A stretch of 64,000 bases of DNA. Origin: Archilochus colubris. Taxonomy: Eukaryota; Chordata; Aves; Apodiformes; Trochilidae. Numbering within the stretch: position 1 is the stretch's first letter; each line of letters begins with the position of its first letter. Below, in pieces: positions 39,056 to 51,548 of this stretch. The stretch lies in NCBI GenBank assembly GCA_023079485.1, contig CM041115.1, positions 30,494,826 through 30,558,825 on the forward strand, given 5' to 3'. The position numbers were made by a program, and so were the translations under genes. A model generated the notes under the pieces. That model had not been told where the DNA came from, ran no database searches, and was given only the letters and a program-made list of their open reading frames with translations.

Positions 39056-42000
39056 CTATATGAGAATGACAAGATTGTACAAGCAATTGTTGCTTGCTTC
39101 ATCACAATGGAGCATTGTGTAGCAAAATTGTGTTGTTCCAGAAGCACAGGAATTCATGAAATCCAGGTTTGTCCTGGATGTGTCCTGTGTTTGACTGTAA
39201 ACTCACCCAAAGTTCATTCAGTTACTTCTAGGGCCTTTCAATGGAGAGATTTCCTGTGCCTAATAAAGCACACACACTCTTCAATGGCATTATTTACTTA
39301 CTCCCCTTCCTCTGTCTGGCTAGTATTTACTGTATTGTCTTTGATATCTGTCTTTCTGTCATACTTGATTTAAATAAGCCAGGTTATTAGAGAAAGCATA
39401 TGGATAAGCACATATAAACTGAAAATAGCTTTCAGTGCACATATGTTTTAGGAAACAAGACTAAAATAATCTTCAGTTCTTTAAGGAGGTGGAAGACAAC
39501 ATCCATAAAATCTCTGAACAGCAACTATTAATACCACAATATCACAAGCCCAGACCCTGCGGTAACCAGAGGCATTTCCTGGGAGCTGATCAGCTTTCCT
39601 CCTCTCTTCTGAAACCGGATGGAATGTCCTTGAAGTAAATATATCACTGTAGGAAAAAACTAAGGAAAAGGGCAAAGGTGAAGGTAGAAAGACACAGGTA
39701 ATTTAGATAAAACGCTTGATCCAAGTGGGCTTGTGGTTGCCATTCCAAAGCTACACAGTGGCAGAGGACTCAATTGTCAGATCTAACCTATTCTCAGGCA
39801 GAAGAGCTGGAGAATCATGAGTAGGCAAGTGCCTAGACTTTAGCAGAAAGAGAGAAAAACCTGCATGACACTAGGGTGACTGCCAAGTCCACTAAGGCAT
39901 GAGCTATCAGCTATTCACTGTTCTACACCTTTGAGGACCTTAAAGCTGATGAATCCATCTTAGCCTGAACAAAGCCACACAGCCAGCAACTCCAGGGACT
40001 GAAAGATCATGCCTTGACATCCTGTATTGTGCATGCAAAGCTATCCTTCCTGAAAAAAAGAGGAACACAGAATGTGGAAAAATATTTGGCAATTGGTCCT
40101 CAGCAGCTCAGAAGATGATAATTGGAGCAGGCCATGAAGAATGACAGGAATATTTTGAACCCATGAAAAATTTTCTAATAGTAAGCAAAAAATAAAAAAA
40201 AAAACCAACCCAGAACCCCCCAAAACCTACCCACTGGTAATACACAAATGGGATGCTAGCAGTTCAGAAAAACCCAAAAACTAAACATCCTAATTCCAGT
40301 GTGCATTACAGTGTTAGGGCAATTAAGTTTTTTAAGATGAATCTGATTTTAATCTGTAAGAGTTGGGTAAAGTATTTTGGCTAATGGCCAGTGGGGAACC
40401 ATCAGTAAACAGACGTATTTGCAGAGAGGATCTGTGAGGTCATACAAACCATTACTACACTCAGGGGAAGGAAAGCCTCACAGGACTCTAGACAGAACCA
40501 CCTGCATCATGAGGCCCATCATCCAGCTAAGGACACAGAAGCTCCAAGCTGTCCCTCGAGAGCTGACACACAGATGCATTGTTTACAAGAGCTAAAGCTC
40601 AGGGGAATCTCCAGGACACCCAAGGAATTTCCTTCACTGTAACTTAAAAACTGCCATGGCAAAACATACTTGATGGTGGAATTTGGAGACAGTGTTTCAG
40701 GAACAGTCAGCAGGAGAAAACTAGCAAAAAAACAGGAAAGGCAGATGAGACGGAGGAACTGATAAGAAGGAAAAACTGTTTGTCTAAACCGAAATCTTCA
40801 TCCTTCATAGAAACCCATCTGAAGCTGGTTTAAGGAACACCATCTTGTGCAGACCACTGAACAGAAACACACTCCCAGAGGCATGCATATCTGGCACACA
40901 GATGTCTGATCTGATACACACTGGCCCAAGACCTTTGCAGTTAACTCACCATTTTGTCTCCACTGTTACAGATGTGAAACACTAAATATTTCATTGTTGA
41001 TGTTTGTTTTTTCTACGAAAGCAAAGTACTGACAACACCTGTAAAGAACTGTGAAAAGAGATGCAAGTGACTAGGCATTCCTGCAGCCATACTACGGTAA
41101 TGTGGACTCTCTTATCCTACACAAATCTCTCTAACCTGATCTTTCTAATATTAGGAAATCATGTGGCATTTCTGCACTGTGGAAGGAGATCCAGAATATT
41201 CTATGTGCAGTAATTCTATCTACACATGTTGTACAGGTCTCAGAATTATTTATATTGCATACCTCTAGCCACTGGAATTTCAAAGGCACAGACACTGAAC
41301 CTACAGTGGATTACAGAAATAGCTCAGTTACTTTTCATTTGTTCAACCAAATTTATCAAGGAGGATATATTTTCAAGAAAGAGGGATTGTCATTGTCCTG
41401 TGCATACATGTACAAAACATTAAAAGCTTCAGTTTCATTGACTTCCAAGAGTTAAGAGGGAAGGATAAGGGAGAACAGTGATAGCTTAGGACCAGAATCT
41501 AGGAATGAGCACACTTGGTGTTTTTTCTGGTATCCATCTTGAAATCTGCTCGCTGAAATCATGGAAGTTATTGACATGATTACTTCACAGAATATAAATT
41601 ATCAATTCAGGGACTCAACAAAATATTTAAAAGCTTCCAGCACTACTCTTCTATCATTATTCACAGTGGGGAGCTACAACATACTCTATGCTTGCCAAGT
41701 GCTGGCAGAGTGTCTTCTGGAGAAGCACTATGGCTACTCCACAGCAGAAGAGGCAGATGAGAAGAGTCCAACAGGCTGGCTCTTGGATGTCTTCAGTGCC
41801 AGCAGGGAGAAATGCAGACCCTGCACTCTCCACATAGCCTCATAAACCTAAGACCTGGCCTTCTACACTTGATGATTAACCTTCAAGCCATCAAACTGTG
41901 GGATCATGGACACCTCTCCACACTCTTGAGGAAAGCTGGTGGTACCCGTATCACGCCTCCTGAGTGAGAGCAGTTGGATTGTAAGTGGAGCTCTGCCCAC

Positions 42001-43659
42001 AGGCAGTATCTGAACCTCCACCGGCAGCAAGCTGGGACAGCTGGCAAGGACATCAGCTGGAGAGGAAGGAAGCCTCCTGTGGGTGTTGAGTACATTTGCT
42101 GCAGACCAATCTACCTTTTCAGAATTAAATCCACATCCTCTCCTGTCACAAATAGCTGTGTGGTCTTACTCACAGCCAGTTTTTGCTGAGGCATAGATGG
42201 CACAGGAAAAGGCATGGTGCTTGCAGAAGACCAGGCAAGGAATTTACAGGGTTTAATCATGCTTTCCCAACCAGGTCAAAAAAAGCAGTATTAGCAAAAA
42301 GCAATTTTATACAAAAAAAAAAAAGTTAAAATTTAGCTTTAAAAATTGACAATTACATTTCTTAAAACACAGAATTTTAATTTTTGATTTTCATTTGGGG
42401 GGCAGAAGAAAGGAGTGAAGCCAAATAACATCTACATATATAAATATCAATTGTGCCTTCTTTTAGGGGATAAACAAGATCTAAGTGAACACTCCGCCAG
42501 TCCAAGAGGAAATAAAAGCTTTATTAGAGATCTTTGTCAATCCCATTCCACTAATATGGCTATGTTTCTTTAAGAAGACTACATTTGTACCATATGTTCT
42601 TCCAGAATTTTGCTTTCACATTCACTTTTTGCCTTTTCAAACAGACAGACTTGTATTTTTCCACTATAAACTGATATCACCCCAAAATCTGCCCCTTAAC
42701 TATTCAAGGGCGTGTAGGCACAAAAAAAAATACCATCCTCCTAAGCAGGCTGGGTGTGGTATTTGAATGTTGTACATTCCTTCAGTTAATTGAAAATTAT
42801 ATCTCTCTTCTCAAAGGTTCAGTAAACAAATGGCTTGGCAAAAAGTCATTGAGAAATAAGCCAGGATTACCTATTTCAAATAACTTTTATTTCAAACATG
42901 CCATTAATATATATGTTGATATGCAACAGAATTTCTGGTGCTGTAAGCCCATGTGCTTCCCTTTAAGAGGAAGAAAAAGAAATAAAAGTAGGCCACTACC
43001 AAACCCTAAGAACTTGGCGGTGTGCCGAAATAAAAATATGTACGCACAGCTTTACTAACCTTAGTGAATCATCATAAAATCGAGACCCAGCTTAATACAA
43101 AGTAACATAAATTCTTCCACCACCATCCTCTCCCTCCTCTTTTTTTTTTTTTTCTTCTCTTTCCAGTAGGCCCATTTGTGGCAAGCATATTCATTCTCCA
43201 TAACACATCTTGTCTACCACTGACGTAAAATTGCTCCACAGCACAGAATGGGGGAAACTTCCGATTCTCTATCAATACTATTACTATTTAATTTATTTAT
43301 CAAGGTACACTTATCTGGGAAAAAAAAATCTGTAATAAGAAGTTCCATAGATTCTAAAAAAAGATTCAAAGAAACTGCAGACATTCAGACACTAAACAGT
43401 TTCAGGAGTTCTTAAAATAATACCAAATGGATTACTCAGAAGTCAGCTGAGCAATAAGAAAAAATTGTTTACATATTGAGGTATGCCGACTTTGAAACAG
43501 CCTGTTTCTTCCACACCCTGAAAAAAGACAGCCACTTTTGTTAGAGCTTTTGATATAGATTCTTAAGCCTCCTTTTTATGCAGCCACACTACCAGTATTT
43601 TCAACAAACATCAATATTTGCCATAGACTCTTGAAAGTATTATCTGTGATAGTTTTTAC

Positions 43660-43711
43660 CTTGTCTTTTGTTACATTCATGGATTTGCTCCTTAAAGCTT
43701 AAGGCAGCCTG
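43660..43711 (-). CDS. 52-base coding exon
   Basis: The donor GACAAG/GTAAAAACT is good. The acceptor TTCCATTTCTTTCAACTGAAAAG has its pyrimidines slightly far from the AG. Phase 0 to 1, reading QAALSFKEQIHECNKRQ, a charged helical segment. Entry at phase 0 follows MSLQ of 46878-46928. Confidence 0.6.
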
Positions 43712-44205
43712 CTTTTCAGTTGAAAGAAATGGAAATTTTCAGAACAGAAGAGCACATAATAGAGAAGGTTAATTTCTGCTGTTGGCACAGCTGACCACAT
43801 TTCACAACAATATGAATACAGAAGATGTATTTGTGTAGGGCAGTACCAACAGCCCCAGACACTCCAGCTCTTGGGAGACAGCCCAAATCTCTCATCTGCC
43901 AACACTCAATAGCCAGGGACTGGAAACATAAATTTTTCTCCGTGCTAAAATATCAGTGCTGTTTGGTCCAGACTTCAAGCTGGAGGCATGCTGTTTGCCT
44001 ATCGGGTTGAAGGAAGAATTTTCTTAATAGTTCTACTTTAAATGGTCAATGAGGAATGCTTCCCAGGATGTGCCGAGTGCTCTGTAGTACAGCTCATCTC
44101 CTCAAACTACTGGATTGGTAATTAATTTAGTACAAGTTCAGGAACCTGGAATAAAGTCTCTGTACTCACAACTGGGTATTTACAAATGTAATATCAGAGA
44201 ATTAA

Positions 44206-44277
44206 AAAAACAAAAAACAAACAAACAAAAAAAAACAAACAAAAAAAGCCAACAGAAAACAACAAAGCAAAAAAACC
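44206..44277. repeat. A-rich (CAAAA)n-like tract
   Basis: About 70 bases of A with scattered C and G (CAAACAAACAAAAAAAAAC). Low-complexity sequence in an intron. The minus-strand frame through it (poly Phe/Leu) is an artefact. Confidence 0.85.
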
Positions 44278-45200
44278 CCCACAGGTTGCAAATCCAGGCA
44301 GAAATACAGCTTTTCAGAAAAACTGTGACATCCTCAGAGTAGGAGCAGCATGTGTGCTGTTCCTTGGAGGTGCTAATTAATTTTTTTTTAATACCCTTCG
44401 ATGCTAGCCCACTCCTTCCAGAAGCTGACATCTTGGTCTGATCAGACTAAACAGGGTTTTTATTCACAGTCACGAGGCTCATCACTGTTCTCTGATCTCA
44501 GCACAGAAGGTCAACTGCATAAATACCAGGCAACCAAAACTGCAAAGTTATGACCAGACATCCTGTTTGCTGTGAATTCTATTTTTAATACTTCTGTGAT
44601 GTTACTAATGGGAACTCCCCTTTTAAACAGTTTGGGTTTTGTTACAGTTTATCCTGCAGTTAATTAATCAAAAAAAAGCTTCATGGGAGATCCTTTTGTG
44701 TACAGATTCTACTTATCACTGACAGTTTTAAGTTGCCTTTTCCCCCCTCAAGTTCCCCACTCCTGCGTTTGAGGAGCTTTGCAGACTGCTTTGAGAAGTA
44801 AAGACAGAGATTCTCATCAAATCTTAAAGCCGTATAGAAAAAGAAGGTTGTAACATTTGGCTTCCATATAGGAGCCAAGACATTAGAAATAATACAAAAC
44901 TCAAAACATGTTATGCAGAAACATCCTAATAGTGAGCTATCCAGGAGACCAGCAAAGGTTGGGAAATGCTGTACACCCTCAGCACATGCTGAGAGATGGA
45001 TACTCCCCTCTGGGAATGCCTTCACTGAGAAATTGCAACATGGATCTCACCTAAACTCAGGTTCACCTCTTATACTGGCTTTTCTTAAACTCTTCCTTCT
45101 GTTTGAGGTCATAACCAAGCATCATTCTCAGGCCTCTGCCAGTTACTTACGGTGTGGCTGTAACTACCCATTCACTATTCCTTAGTGGATACTGTCTCTT

Positions 45201-45260
45201 ATACATGTCAAGCTCATCAGCTTCTGCTGTATACATGTCAAGCTCATCAGCTTCTGCTGA
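45201..45260. repeat. Tandem duplication of a 30-base unit
   Basis: The unit ATACATGTCAAGCTCATCAG plus CTTCTGCTGT occurs at 45201-45230 and again at 45231-45260, where only the last base differs (A for T). The near-perfect match implies a recent duplication. Confidence 0.97.
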
Positions 45261-45925
45261 AAAGCAATCAGCTGTCTTTTGCCCTCCCCTGGGTTACCAA
45301 CAATCATTCAATTGAACTAGCTCCAGTTTTAAATTTAAAAGTACTTTTTGACTGAGCATTCACATGGACTGGTTTATATTCAACACATTCAGTCCTTGTA
45401 TCTTGCCCAGTTCAAACGTATCTTATCTTTCTGTATAGACTGAAGATTTCCAGAATGAATGCTACATTGGAAAAACAGGGATATAAATAATAACATTCCC
45501 AGAGTTAATAGTGGAAAGCTTTCTCTTCTTCTTTCCAAGGGGAATGCCTTTAAAGCCTGCAAAAGATACAAGGCTGAGAGAACTAGTATCAACTCAGAGC
45601 CTCAGATGTTGATACTTGTCAAACCTATCCTATCTATGGCTTTTGCTGAAACAATCAAAAGGGATTTTAAGCAATAACAACTCTCTTGTTAGCTGTGCTA
45701 GGAGTTATTCCTACTGAGAAGGAGTAAGCAATGTCTTACCTCAACCAAAACACTCCACAAAATTTAAAGACATCTAATTCTTAGCTATTGCCACTCTTGT
45801 CAAGAAACAAAAGGCTCTGTATAATCACTGTTCTCTCCAGAAACCCAGCCCAATTATTAAAACTGTCAGCATATTGTAGAAGGATTTAATCTGAGTAAAC
45901 ATTCAAACTGTATTGCCCTTTGGTT

Positions 45926-45945
45926 AAAAAAAAAAAAAAAAAAAA
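45926..45945. repeat. Poly(A), 20 bases
   Basis: Uninterrupted A run, not preceded by a recognisable retrocopy. A similar run of 17 A lies at 46300-46316. Confidence 0.9.
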
Positions 45946-46877
45946 GGCAACCCCCCAATTCTGGGTTTATAAGATGTGATTTGCATTTGGGCCAAGATGA
46001 AAACATCAAGTATTTAACATACTTTTCAGTTTTTATCTTTTAGAATTTTCTTTCCATCTAAAAATGCTTAAATTCCTCTATAATACTAACACATGCATAT
46101 TAATAAAGAATTGGTTCTCTACATTTCATATTATGTAACAACATTATCTTCCAGAAGAATAGATACAAAAAGACAAGTGTATCAATCATCACACAGAGCT
46201 GTTCCACAGAGATGTGTTTACTTCCCATTGATTCAATGAAAAACAATAAAACAAGCAGACATCAAAATCTTTCCCCTCTTTTCTCATAGGCAAAGCAGGA
46301 AAAAAAAAAAAAAAAACAAACCAAAAACCAAAAACCCAAAACCTTAACAGAAGTTGAAATCAGATAAAGGGCAGGTATTCATTAGAGTAGTGCAGTCTGG
46401 TTAGAAACAGATTTTTAGCCTGATGTAGCCTTCTTTGCAAAAGCAGGAAATGAAGAGTTTCCTAAAACTCGAGCCCTCCTTACAAAGTAAGGAGGAAAAT
46501 TAGGGTAGGAAATGTGGTATGAAATGTGAAAATGCAGACAGATGGGATATGATGCAAGACAGGAAATTAAAATAAAAGTCTGAATTTGCACTGTGTAACT
46601 ATGGAGAGACTGGACTTAATGACTGTGTTGCTTTACCTTTCATTTCTCACCCAATGCTGACACCCTGACTCTAGGAACAGAGAACTCAGGCAGGAACAGT
46701 GGAGAAAACTCAAATGTATGTAGATGGGTGACTGACTGATAGAATTTTTAGCATTATTTTCTCTAATCACATATATCTACATTTGCCAAATTATTTATAA
46801 AGCATATCACAATTCTGAGACAGAAAAAAAAAAAAATTGTGGTGTGGGTTATTTCGAAGTTCAATAAACATTTCTAC

Positions 46878-46928
46878 CTGAAGTGACATGGGACAACCTG
46901 AAATACTGGCAGGAATAGCTGCAGCACT
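46878..46928 (-). CDS. 51-base coding exon
   Basis: The acceptor ATTGCTTTGGTTCTTTATGGCAG and donor CTTCAG/GTAGAAATG are both strong. The length is a multiple of three and all frames are open. The frame chosen by phase (0 to 0, after 48250-48313) reads SAAAIPASISGCPMSLQ. The alternative VLQLFLPVFQVVPCHF looks more helical but needs phase 2 entry. Confidence 0.62.
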
Positions 46929-48249
46929 CTGCCATAAAGAACCAAAGCAATGTAGATATAAAGGAGGCCGAGGAACCAATGAGAAGTCCATCTGACCACT
47001 GCCACATCACAGAAGCCATTTGCTAAAGTATTTCAAATATACAGCCAAAGTTTTCACAGAAAAACAAAGAAACCCAAATTCCAAAACACTGTCTGGTTGA
47101 AATATGTTGCATAGTTATATGAAGCTTTAGGTGTTTAGACAAAAGGAAGAGCCCCTTTTTGAGGTGGTAATCCTCAAACAAAGGAAATTTGGGGAAAGAA
47201 GCTTGAGACGGTTTTTATTTTTGAGATATAAAACCTATCTTTTTACCTATGATGTTTCAAATCCCATAAATAAGACTTTTTGTATCCTGAATGTATTTTT
47301 GACCCAACAAAGAAACAAACATTAAAAATATTTGCATCCCTGTCCTGCTGGTCACATGCATTGTAAAAACTTCAAATAACTCTTGCCTTGCAACCATGCC
47401 TAATTTAAAATGAAAATCAGCATTTCAGCTCAAACACTCAGGGGAACTCAGCTGGATTTACTATTAAATCTTTGTCAATGCTCTGGAAAGAGTCTGCATT
47501 GCAAAACACCCACCCAGTCCACTCCTACCTAAGCCAAGATGGCAATAAATCCAATAAACTGGAAAAAAGCCACCAGCATTATATGCTGGCTTCCAGAATT
47601 TAAAGGATATCCTGGTAAGGGCATCTTTAACTTAAAATTCCCTCCATGTATCTTTTCATTCCTATTTCCCATCCCCTAAAATTAAAAGGAAACATACTAT
47701 AATTAGGTAACCAAATTTTCCTTACCCCTAACTTAAAGTAACTTTACTATATGTCAGTTTTGGAATGTTTAGATGCCAACAGAGGGGCTCTCTGTGATAT
47801 TCTCACAAGAGAACAGAAGCCTCCCCAGTGGAAAATGAAGCCACTGGCCAGGGAGGGGGAAGACAATGAAAACACCTTGGACTTTCCTTCTACAATTCCG
47901 TTCCTATGCCTACCTCTATTCCCCCAGCCTACATGAGAGCAGTAATGAGCACTGCAAAATCTCAAGGATATTATTTATGTTGACGACTTCATGGCTTGGG
48001 CACTTCCCATTTTCTGACTTAAAAATTTATAAAAATTGTCAATATAACTAGAATCACAATAATGAAGGTGATAGTATATTGATCCAATTCCCTCACTTCC
48101 CATTTTTTCCTCTATGTAATTCATATTGAGTTATTTTGTTGTTTTTTGTGTTGAATATTTTTACTGCAGGGGAGTAATCCAGAGTCCATAATCAAGTTTT
48201 TGTAAACTTTAACAAGATATTTGCAATTTTGTGGCCCAGTAAAACTCAC

Positions 48250-48313
48250 ATGATAATCTTCAAAAGTAAGTATTTTCCATGGCAGATTTGTTGAGTCACA
48301 AGGGATTCTTATT
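48250..48313 (-). CDS. 64-base coding exon
   Basis: The acceptor ATATGTCTTTTTGTGTTAG and donor TATCAT/GTGAGTTTT are both strong. Two frames have early stops. The open one enters at phase 2 and leaves at phase 0, reading IRIPCDSTNLPWKIL and ending TFEDYH. The Pro-, Asp- and Asn-rich composition suggests a loop or small folded domain, not a repeat helix. Confidence 0.82.
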
Positions 48314-48574
48314 CTAACACAAAAAGACATATTGACAGCATTTTAATAATTGGGCTTATTCTAAGGTTTGAGAGGAATAAAAGCACTCAGATGAAGATGA
48401 CTCAGGAAGAGATAAACTGAAAAACACTAACTTTTTATTCATGAAACAAAAACAGTCAAAACTAACTGGTATGGGATTTGGAAACATCCAGTCTTATTGC
48501 AAGACATGTACGTCTGAAGAAACTAAAAAGCTGATGACTAGTACAAAAAACAATTAATATTTCAATTTCCTTAC

Positions 48575-48595
48575 TTGAAAACATCAGTCATTGCT
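48575..48595 (-). CDS. 21-base coding microexon
   Basis: The acceptor GAGGTTTTTTTCTGCTGCCAG is very strong and the donor TTTTCAA/GTAAGGAAA good. Only the frame entered at phase 2 is open (AMTDVF). The exit AA plus A of 48250-48313 makes Lys, then IRIPCD. It lies about 185 bases downstream (minus-strand sense) of CR1 copy 2. Confidence 0.52.
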
Positions 48596-48779
48596 CTGGC
48601 AGCAGAAAAAAACCTCAGGAACTACCTGAATTCTAACAGTTACTATATCTACCAGTGTCAGTATGCTTTTTAAGTATTAACTTGGCATGACAAGCAATGA
48701 AACACTTAGATAAGTATATTTTTACATTACAAAAATGGATGCCTTGAAACTGATTACCCTACCTACATGCAGATAGGTC

Positions 48780-49537
48780 CTGCAGCTGGGTCGAGGCAAT
48801 CCTAAGCACTGAATAGGCTGAGCAGTGGGTGGCTTGAGAGCAACCCTGAGGAAAAGGACTTGGGGGTGCTGGTGGATCAGAAGTTCAACACAAGCCATCA
48901 GTGTACACTTGCAGCCCAGAAAGCCAACCAGATCCTTGGCTGCATCAAGAGAAGCATGGCCAGCAGGTTCCAGGAGAAGTGATTCTCCCCCTCTGCTCTG
49001 CTCTCCTGAGACCCCACCTGGAGTACTGCATCCAGTTCTGGAGCCCCTTTCACAGGAGGGACATGGACATGCTGGAGAGTGTCCAGAGAAGGGCCATGAG
49101 GATGATCAGAGGGCTGGAGCACCTCTTCTATGAAGCCAGACTGAGAGAGTTGGGGTTATTCAGTCTGGAGAGGAGAAGGCTCTGAGGAGACCTCACTGTA
49201 GTCCTCCAGTATCTGAATGGGGCCTACAAGAAAGCTGGTGAGGGACTTTTTAGGATGTCAGGTAGTGACAAGGCTAGAAGGAATGGATTCAAACTGGAGT
49301 AGGGTAGATTTGGATTGGAAGTAAAGAACAAATTCTTCACCACGAGGGTGGTGAGACACTGGAATAGGTTGCCCAGAGAGGTGGTGGCAGCTTCATCTCT
49401 GGAAGTTTTTAAGGCCAGGCTGGACAGGGCTCTGAGCAATCTGATCTAGTGGGAGGTGTCCCTGCCCATGGCAGGCGGGTAGTAACTAGATGATCTTAAA
49501 GGTTCCTTGCAAACCTGAAAATTCCATAATTCCATAT
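48780..49537 (+). mobile_element. CR1 LINE fragment, copy 2 (3' end with ORF2 tail)
   Basis: A better preserved CR1 3' end than copy 1. Markers in order: GAAAAGGACTTGGGGGTGCTGG, GTGATTCTCCCCCTCTGC, GAGACCCCACCTGGAGTACTG, GGTTGCCCAGAGAGGTGGTG and a 3' end with the doubled ATTCCATAATTCCAT. A plus-strand frame at about 48901-49185 keeps the end of the CR1 reverse transcriptase ORF ([15 protein letters not shown]). It is 5' truncated, with frameshifts and stops. It sits antisense inside an intron of the host gene. Confidence 0.97.
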
Positions 49538-50171
49538 CACAGCTCATCCATATGGCAGAAGAAAGAACAGCAAATTTAAGTAATTCTGCAGCCTATGCGT
49601 ATTTAAGAGAACATCTCTGTTGAAGTTTCCAAAAATGTAATGCTAGAAATAGAATGTAGAACAAGAGCAGGGGTCACAGAAATAGACTGATGAGCACAGT
49701 TTCTCCCTAGTTTAAAAAGAGGGGACACAACAACTAAAGCTGCAGCAGCCGTAGCAGTGCCATGACCTAGGTTTAAAAATTCATTGGGACTACACTGCTG
49801 AATGTTCTGATGGAACATAAGCAGAACATCATCTAACTGGTGAATTGCACAGCCATTTTTCTGTTAAATCAGAAAGATAACAAAACATGGAGCAAGAAAC
49901 TGATTTTCAGATGTCATCATATCACTAGACTGCAATAAATCAAACCACTTACTATGACTCATGTAGATAGACAGTGAGAAGGATGGATATTCTAGAAAGC
50001 ACTTTCTTCTAAAACTAAAAGTTTAACGATCAAATATAGACAGAACTTTCAAAGTAATGTCTTTAAAAAAAACACAGACACCCAAAATATAGCAAAAAAA
50101 TTGCAAGCATACGGCATACACAGAAGAGCAAACAATATTGTTTTCAGGCCCAGCTAAGAAACTGCTGTTAC

Positions 50172-50190
50172 ACATGGAAATCAAGGTTGA
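50172..50190 (-). CDS. Candidate 19-base microexon
   Basis: Needed to convert phase 1 (exit of 50520-50589) to phase 2 (entry of 48575-48595), and it does so, reading NLDFH between Phe and Val split codons. The acceptor TTTATGATTTCTAAAAG and donor CATGT/GTAACA are only moderate. Another exon in 48600-50500 could do the same job. Confidence 0.3.
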
Positions 50191-50519
50191 CTTTTAGAAA
50201 TCATAAATAATTTTAAGTATGCTTCCTGTCTCAGTGCTTTGAACAAGAGAAAACAAATGAAAAGACTTAGTGTCTACATGCCATCTAGGTCACTGATATT
50301 GCACAACTTCCTGTTTTAAATACACTTCAAAAAAATTCCTATACTGGACATTCATAGGTTTTAACTGATTAAAAACAAGTGCAAAATACACAATACATCC
50401 TGGAAGTACAAAATGGCTATTCTTCAGATATATCCCTCTGCCCTTGACAAACCATAAAATAATCTGATAGTCTGACCAGAGACTTCTAATTAAATATAAC
50501 TCATTAAATACTTACTTAC

Positions 50520-50589
50520 AGGCCAAGGCTAGATCATTACACAGGACCTTCACAAAAGACACTTTATGCTGTATTTCTGTTTTACATAG
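50520..50589 (-). CDS. 70-base coding exon
   Basis: The branch-like ACTAATGA is followed by the acceptor TGTTGCTTTGCAG. The donor GGCCT/GTAAGTAAGT is near perfect. Only one frame is open, phase 0 to 1, reading LCKTEIQHKVSFVKVLCNDL and ending ALA. The downstream partner is less certain. Confidence 0.87.
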
Positions 50590-50725
50590 CTGCAAAGCAA
50601 CATGCATCATTAGTATAATTATACTTCTAGGGTAAAATATGATATATGCAATTGCTCTTTATCATAGGTTCCAGCTCTGCACTACTTCCAGCTTAATAAA
50701 ACAGAAGCACACTTGTCCACCATAC

Positions 50726-50772
50726 CTTTTTCTGTTGTGTGCAGACAAAACACACAGGCACACTTCTGGCTT
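50726..50772 (-). CDS. 47-base coding exon
   Basis: The donor AAAAAG/GTATGG is good and the acceptor ATACTTAGTTTAG moderate. The frame phase 1 to 0 reads ARSVPVCFVCTQQKK and links 51224-51287 to 50520-50589. With the next exon it spells C-x2-C-x6-C-x5-H, which could bind a metal, though this may be chance. Confidence 0.55.
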
Positions 50773-51223
50773 CTAAACTAAGTATCATGGTCCAATTCTC
50801 TGTAATACCATGCCTGAAAGATTTATAACAAAAACTATTTGCACTGAAAAAAACCCATGATTTAACAGTCTTTTATTAAATTCTACTCTCCCATTGTATT
50901 AAGTTACAGGACTGCATATACTGATACAGACAATCAAGGGCAAAATGGTAAAGGGCTGCCCCTTACTCTCCTTTAAAATTCAGTCAAAGCTACTACTTTT
51001 ATTTGATACTTATATTCAGAAACCACTAGCCATAGCCTTAATTTAATACTAGAAAGTATGTTCTATTGCAATATATACATTTTGATAAAATTAAACTTCC
51101 CATGCACAAGCTCACCTTGCCAGTTATGCTGTTATATTCACTGGGTCTTTCATAGTATTAACGAGAAGAAGCAGTCACAGCACTAGCTTCTGTTACCATC
51201 CCTACCCTAGGTTAAAGTATCAC

Positions 51224-51287
51224 CGACCTTGTTGTACTTTGGGTCAAAAAGCAATAACTGCTTCATGACATATTGCGTGGCTTCATT
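51224..51287 (-). CDS. 64-base coding exon
   Basis: Reads NEATQYVMKQLLLFDPKYNK, strongly coding in composition. The donor GGTCG/GTGATA leaves at phase 1; an alternative, AACAAG/GTCGGT, would leave at phase 0. The acceptor (AATATCAAAG) has almost no pyrimidine tract, so the exon start is the weak point. An in-frame stop lies a few codons further up. Confidence 0.68.
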
Positions 51288-51531
51288 CTTTGATATTTAT
51301 AATTCTTAGAGCCTTAAGTGTTTTCATGGAGGTGAAAAATTGTGTTAGGACACAAAACCTAAAGACTTCAGTCCAGACTCCTTGCCATGCCCAGCTTTAG
51401 GTACCTTTGGCCATCTGTTTACCATCTGTAAAATCAAGATAAGCATTCTAATTTCCATCCTGAAGGACAGAATTTTAAGAGAGAAATTGAATATTCATAA
51501 AGTTATCTCATGCAATGGTAATTAGATCCTT

Positions 51532-51548
51532 ACACACACACACACACA
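51532..51548. repeat. (CA)n microsatellite
   Basis: A short AC dinucleotide run, followed by A-rich sequence. Confidence 0.9.

Noticed and set aside
39481..39675. Minus-strand segment after the strong acceptor TTTTTTCCTACAG
   Set aside because: Open in two frames, but the available donors (GTTACC, GTATTA) are weak, and the joins create a stop codon with 38969-39055.
41561..41845. Plus-strand 94-codon frame (LYACQVLAECLLEKHYGYST)
   Set aside because: Locally GC-richer, but no splice sites, promoter or matching neighbour on the plus strand. It lies in an intron of the minus-strand gene.
44681..45025. Minus-strand 114-codon frame containing LCLYFSKQSAKLLKRRSGEL
   Set aside because: The acceptor is plausible, but no GT donor of quality ends it. 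Phase would fit 43660-43711, so it stays a possibility, but 46878-46928 joins that exon more simply.
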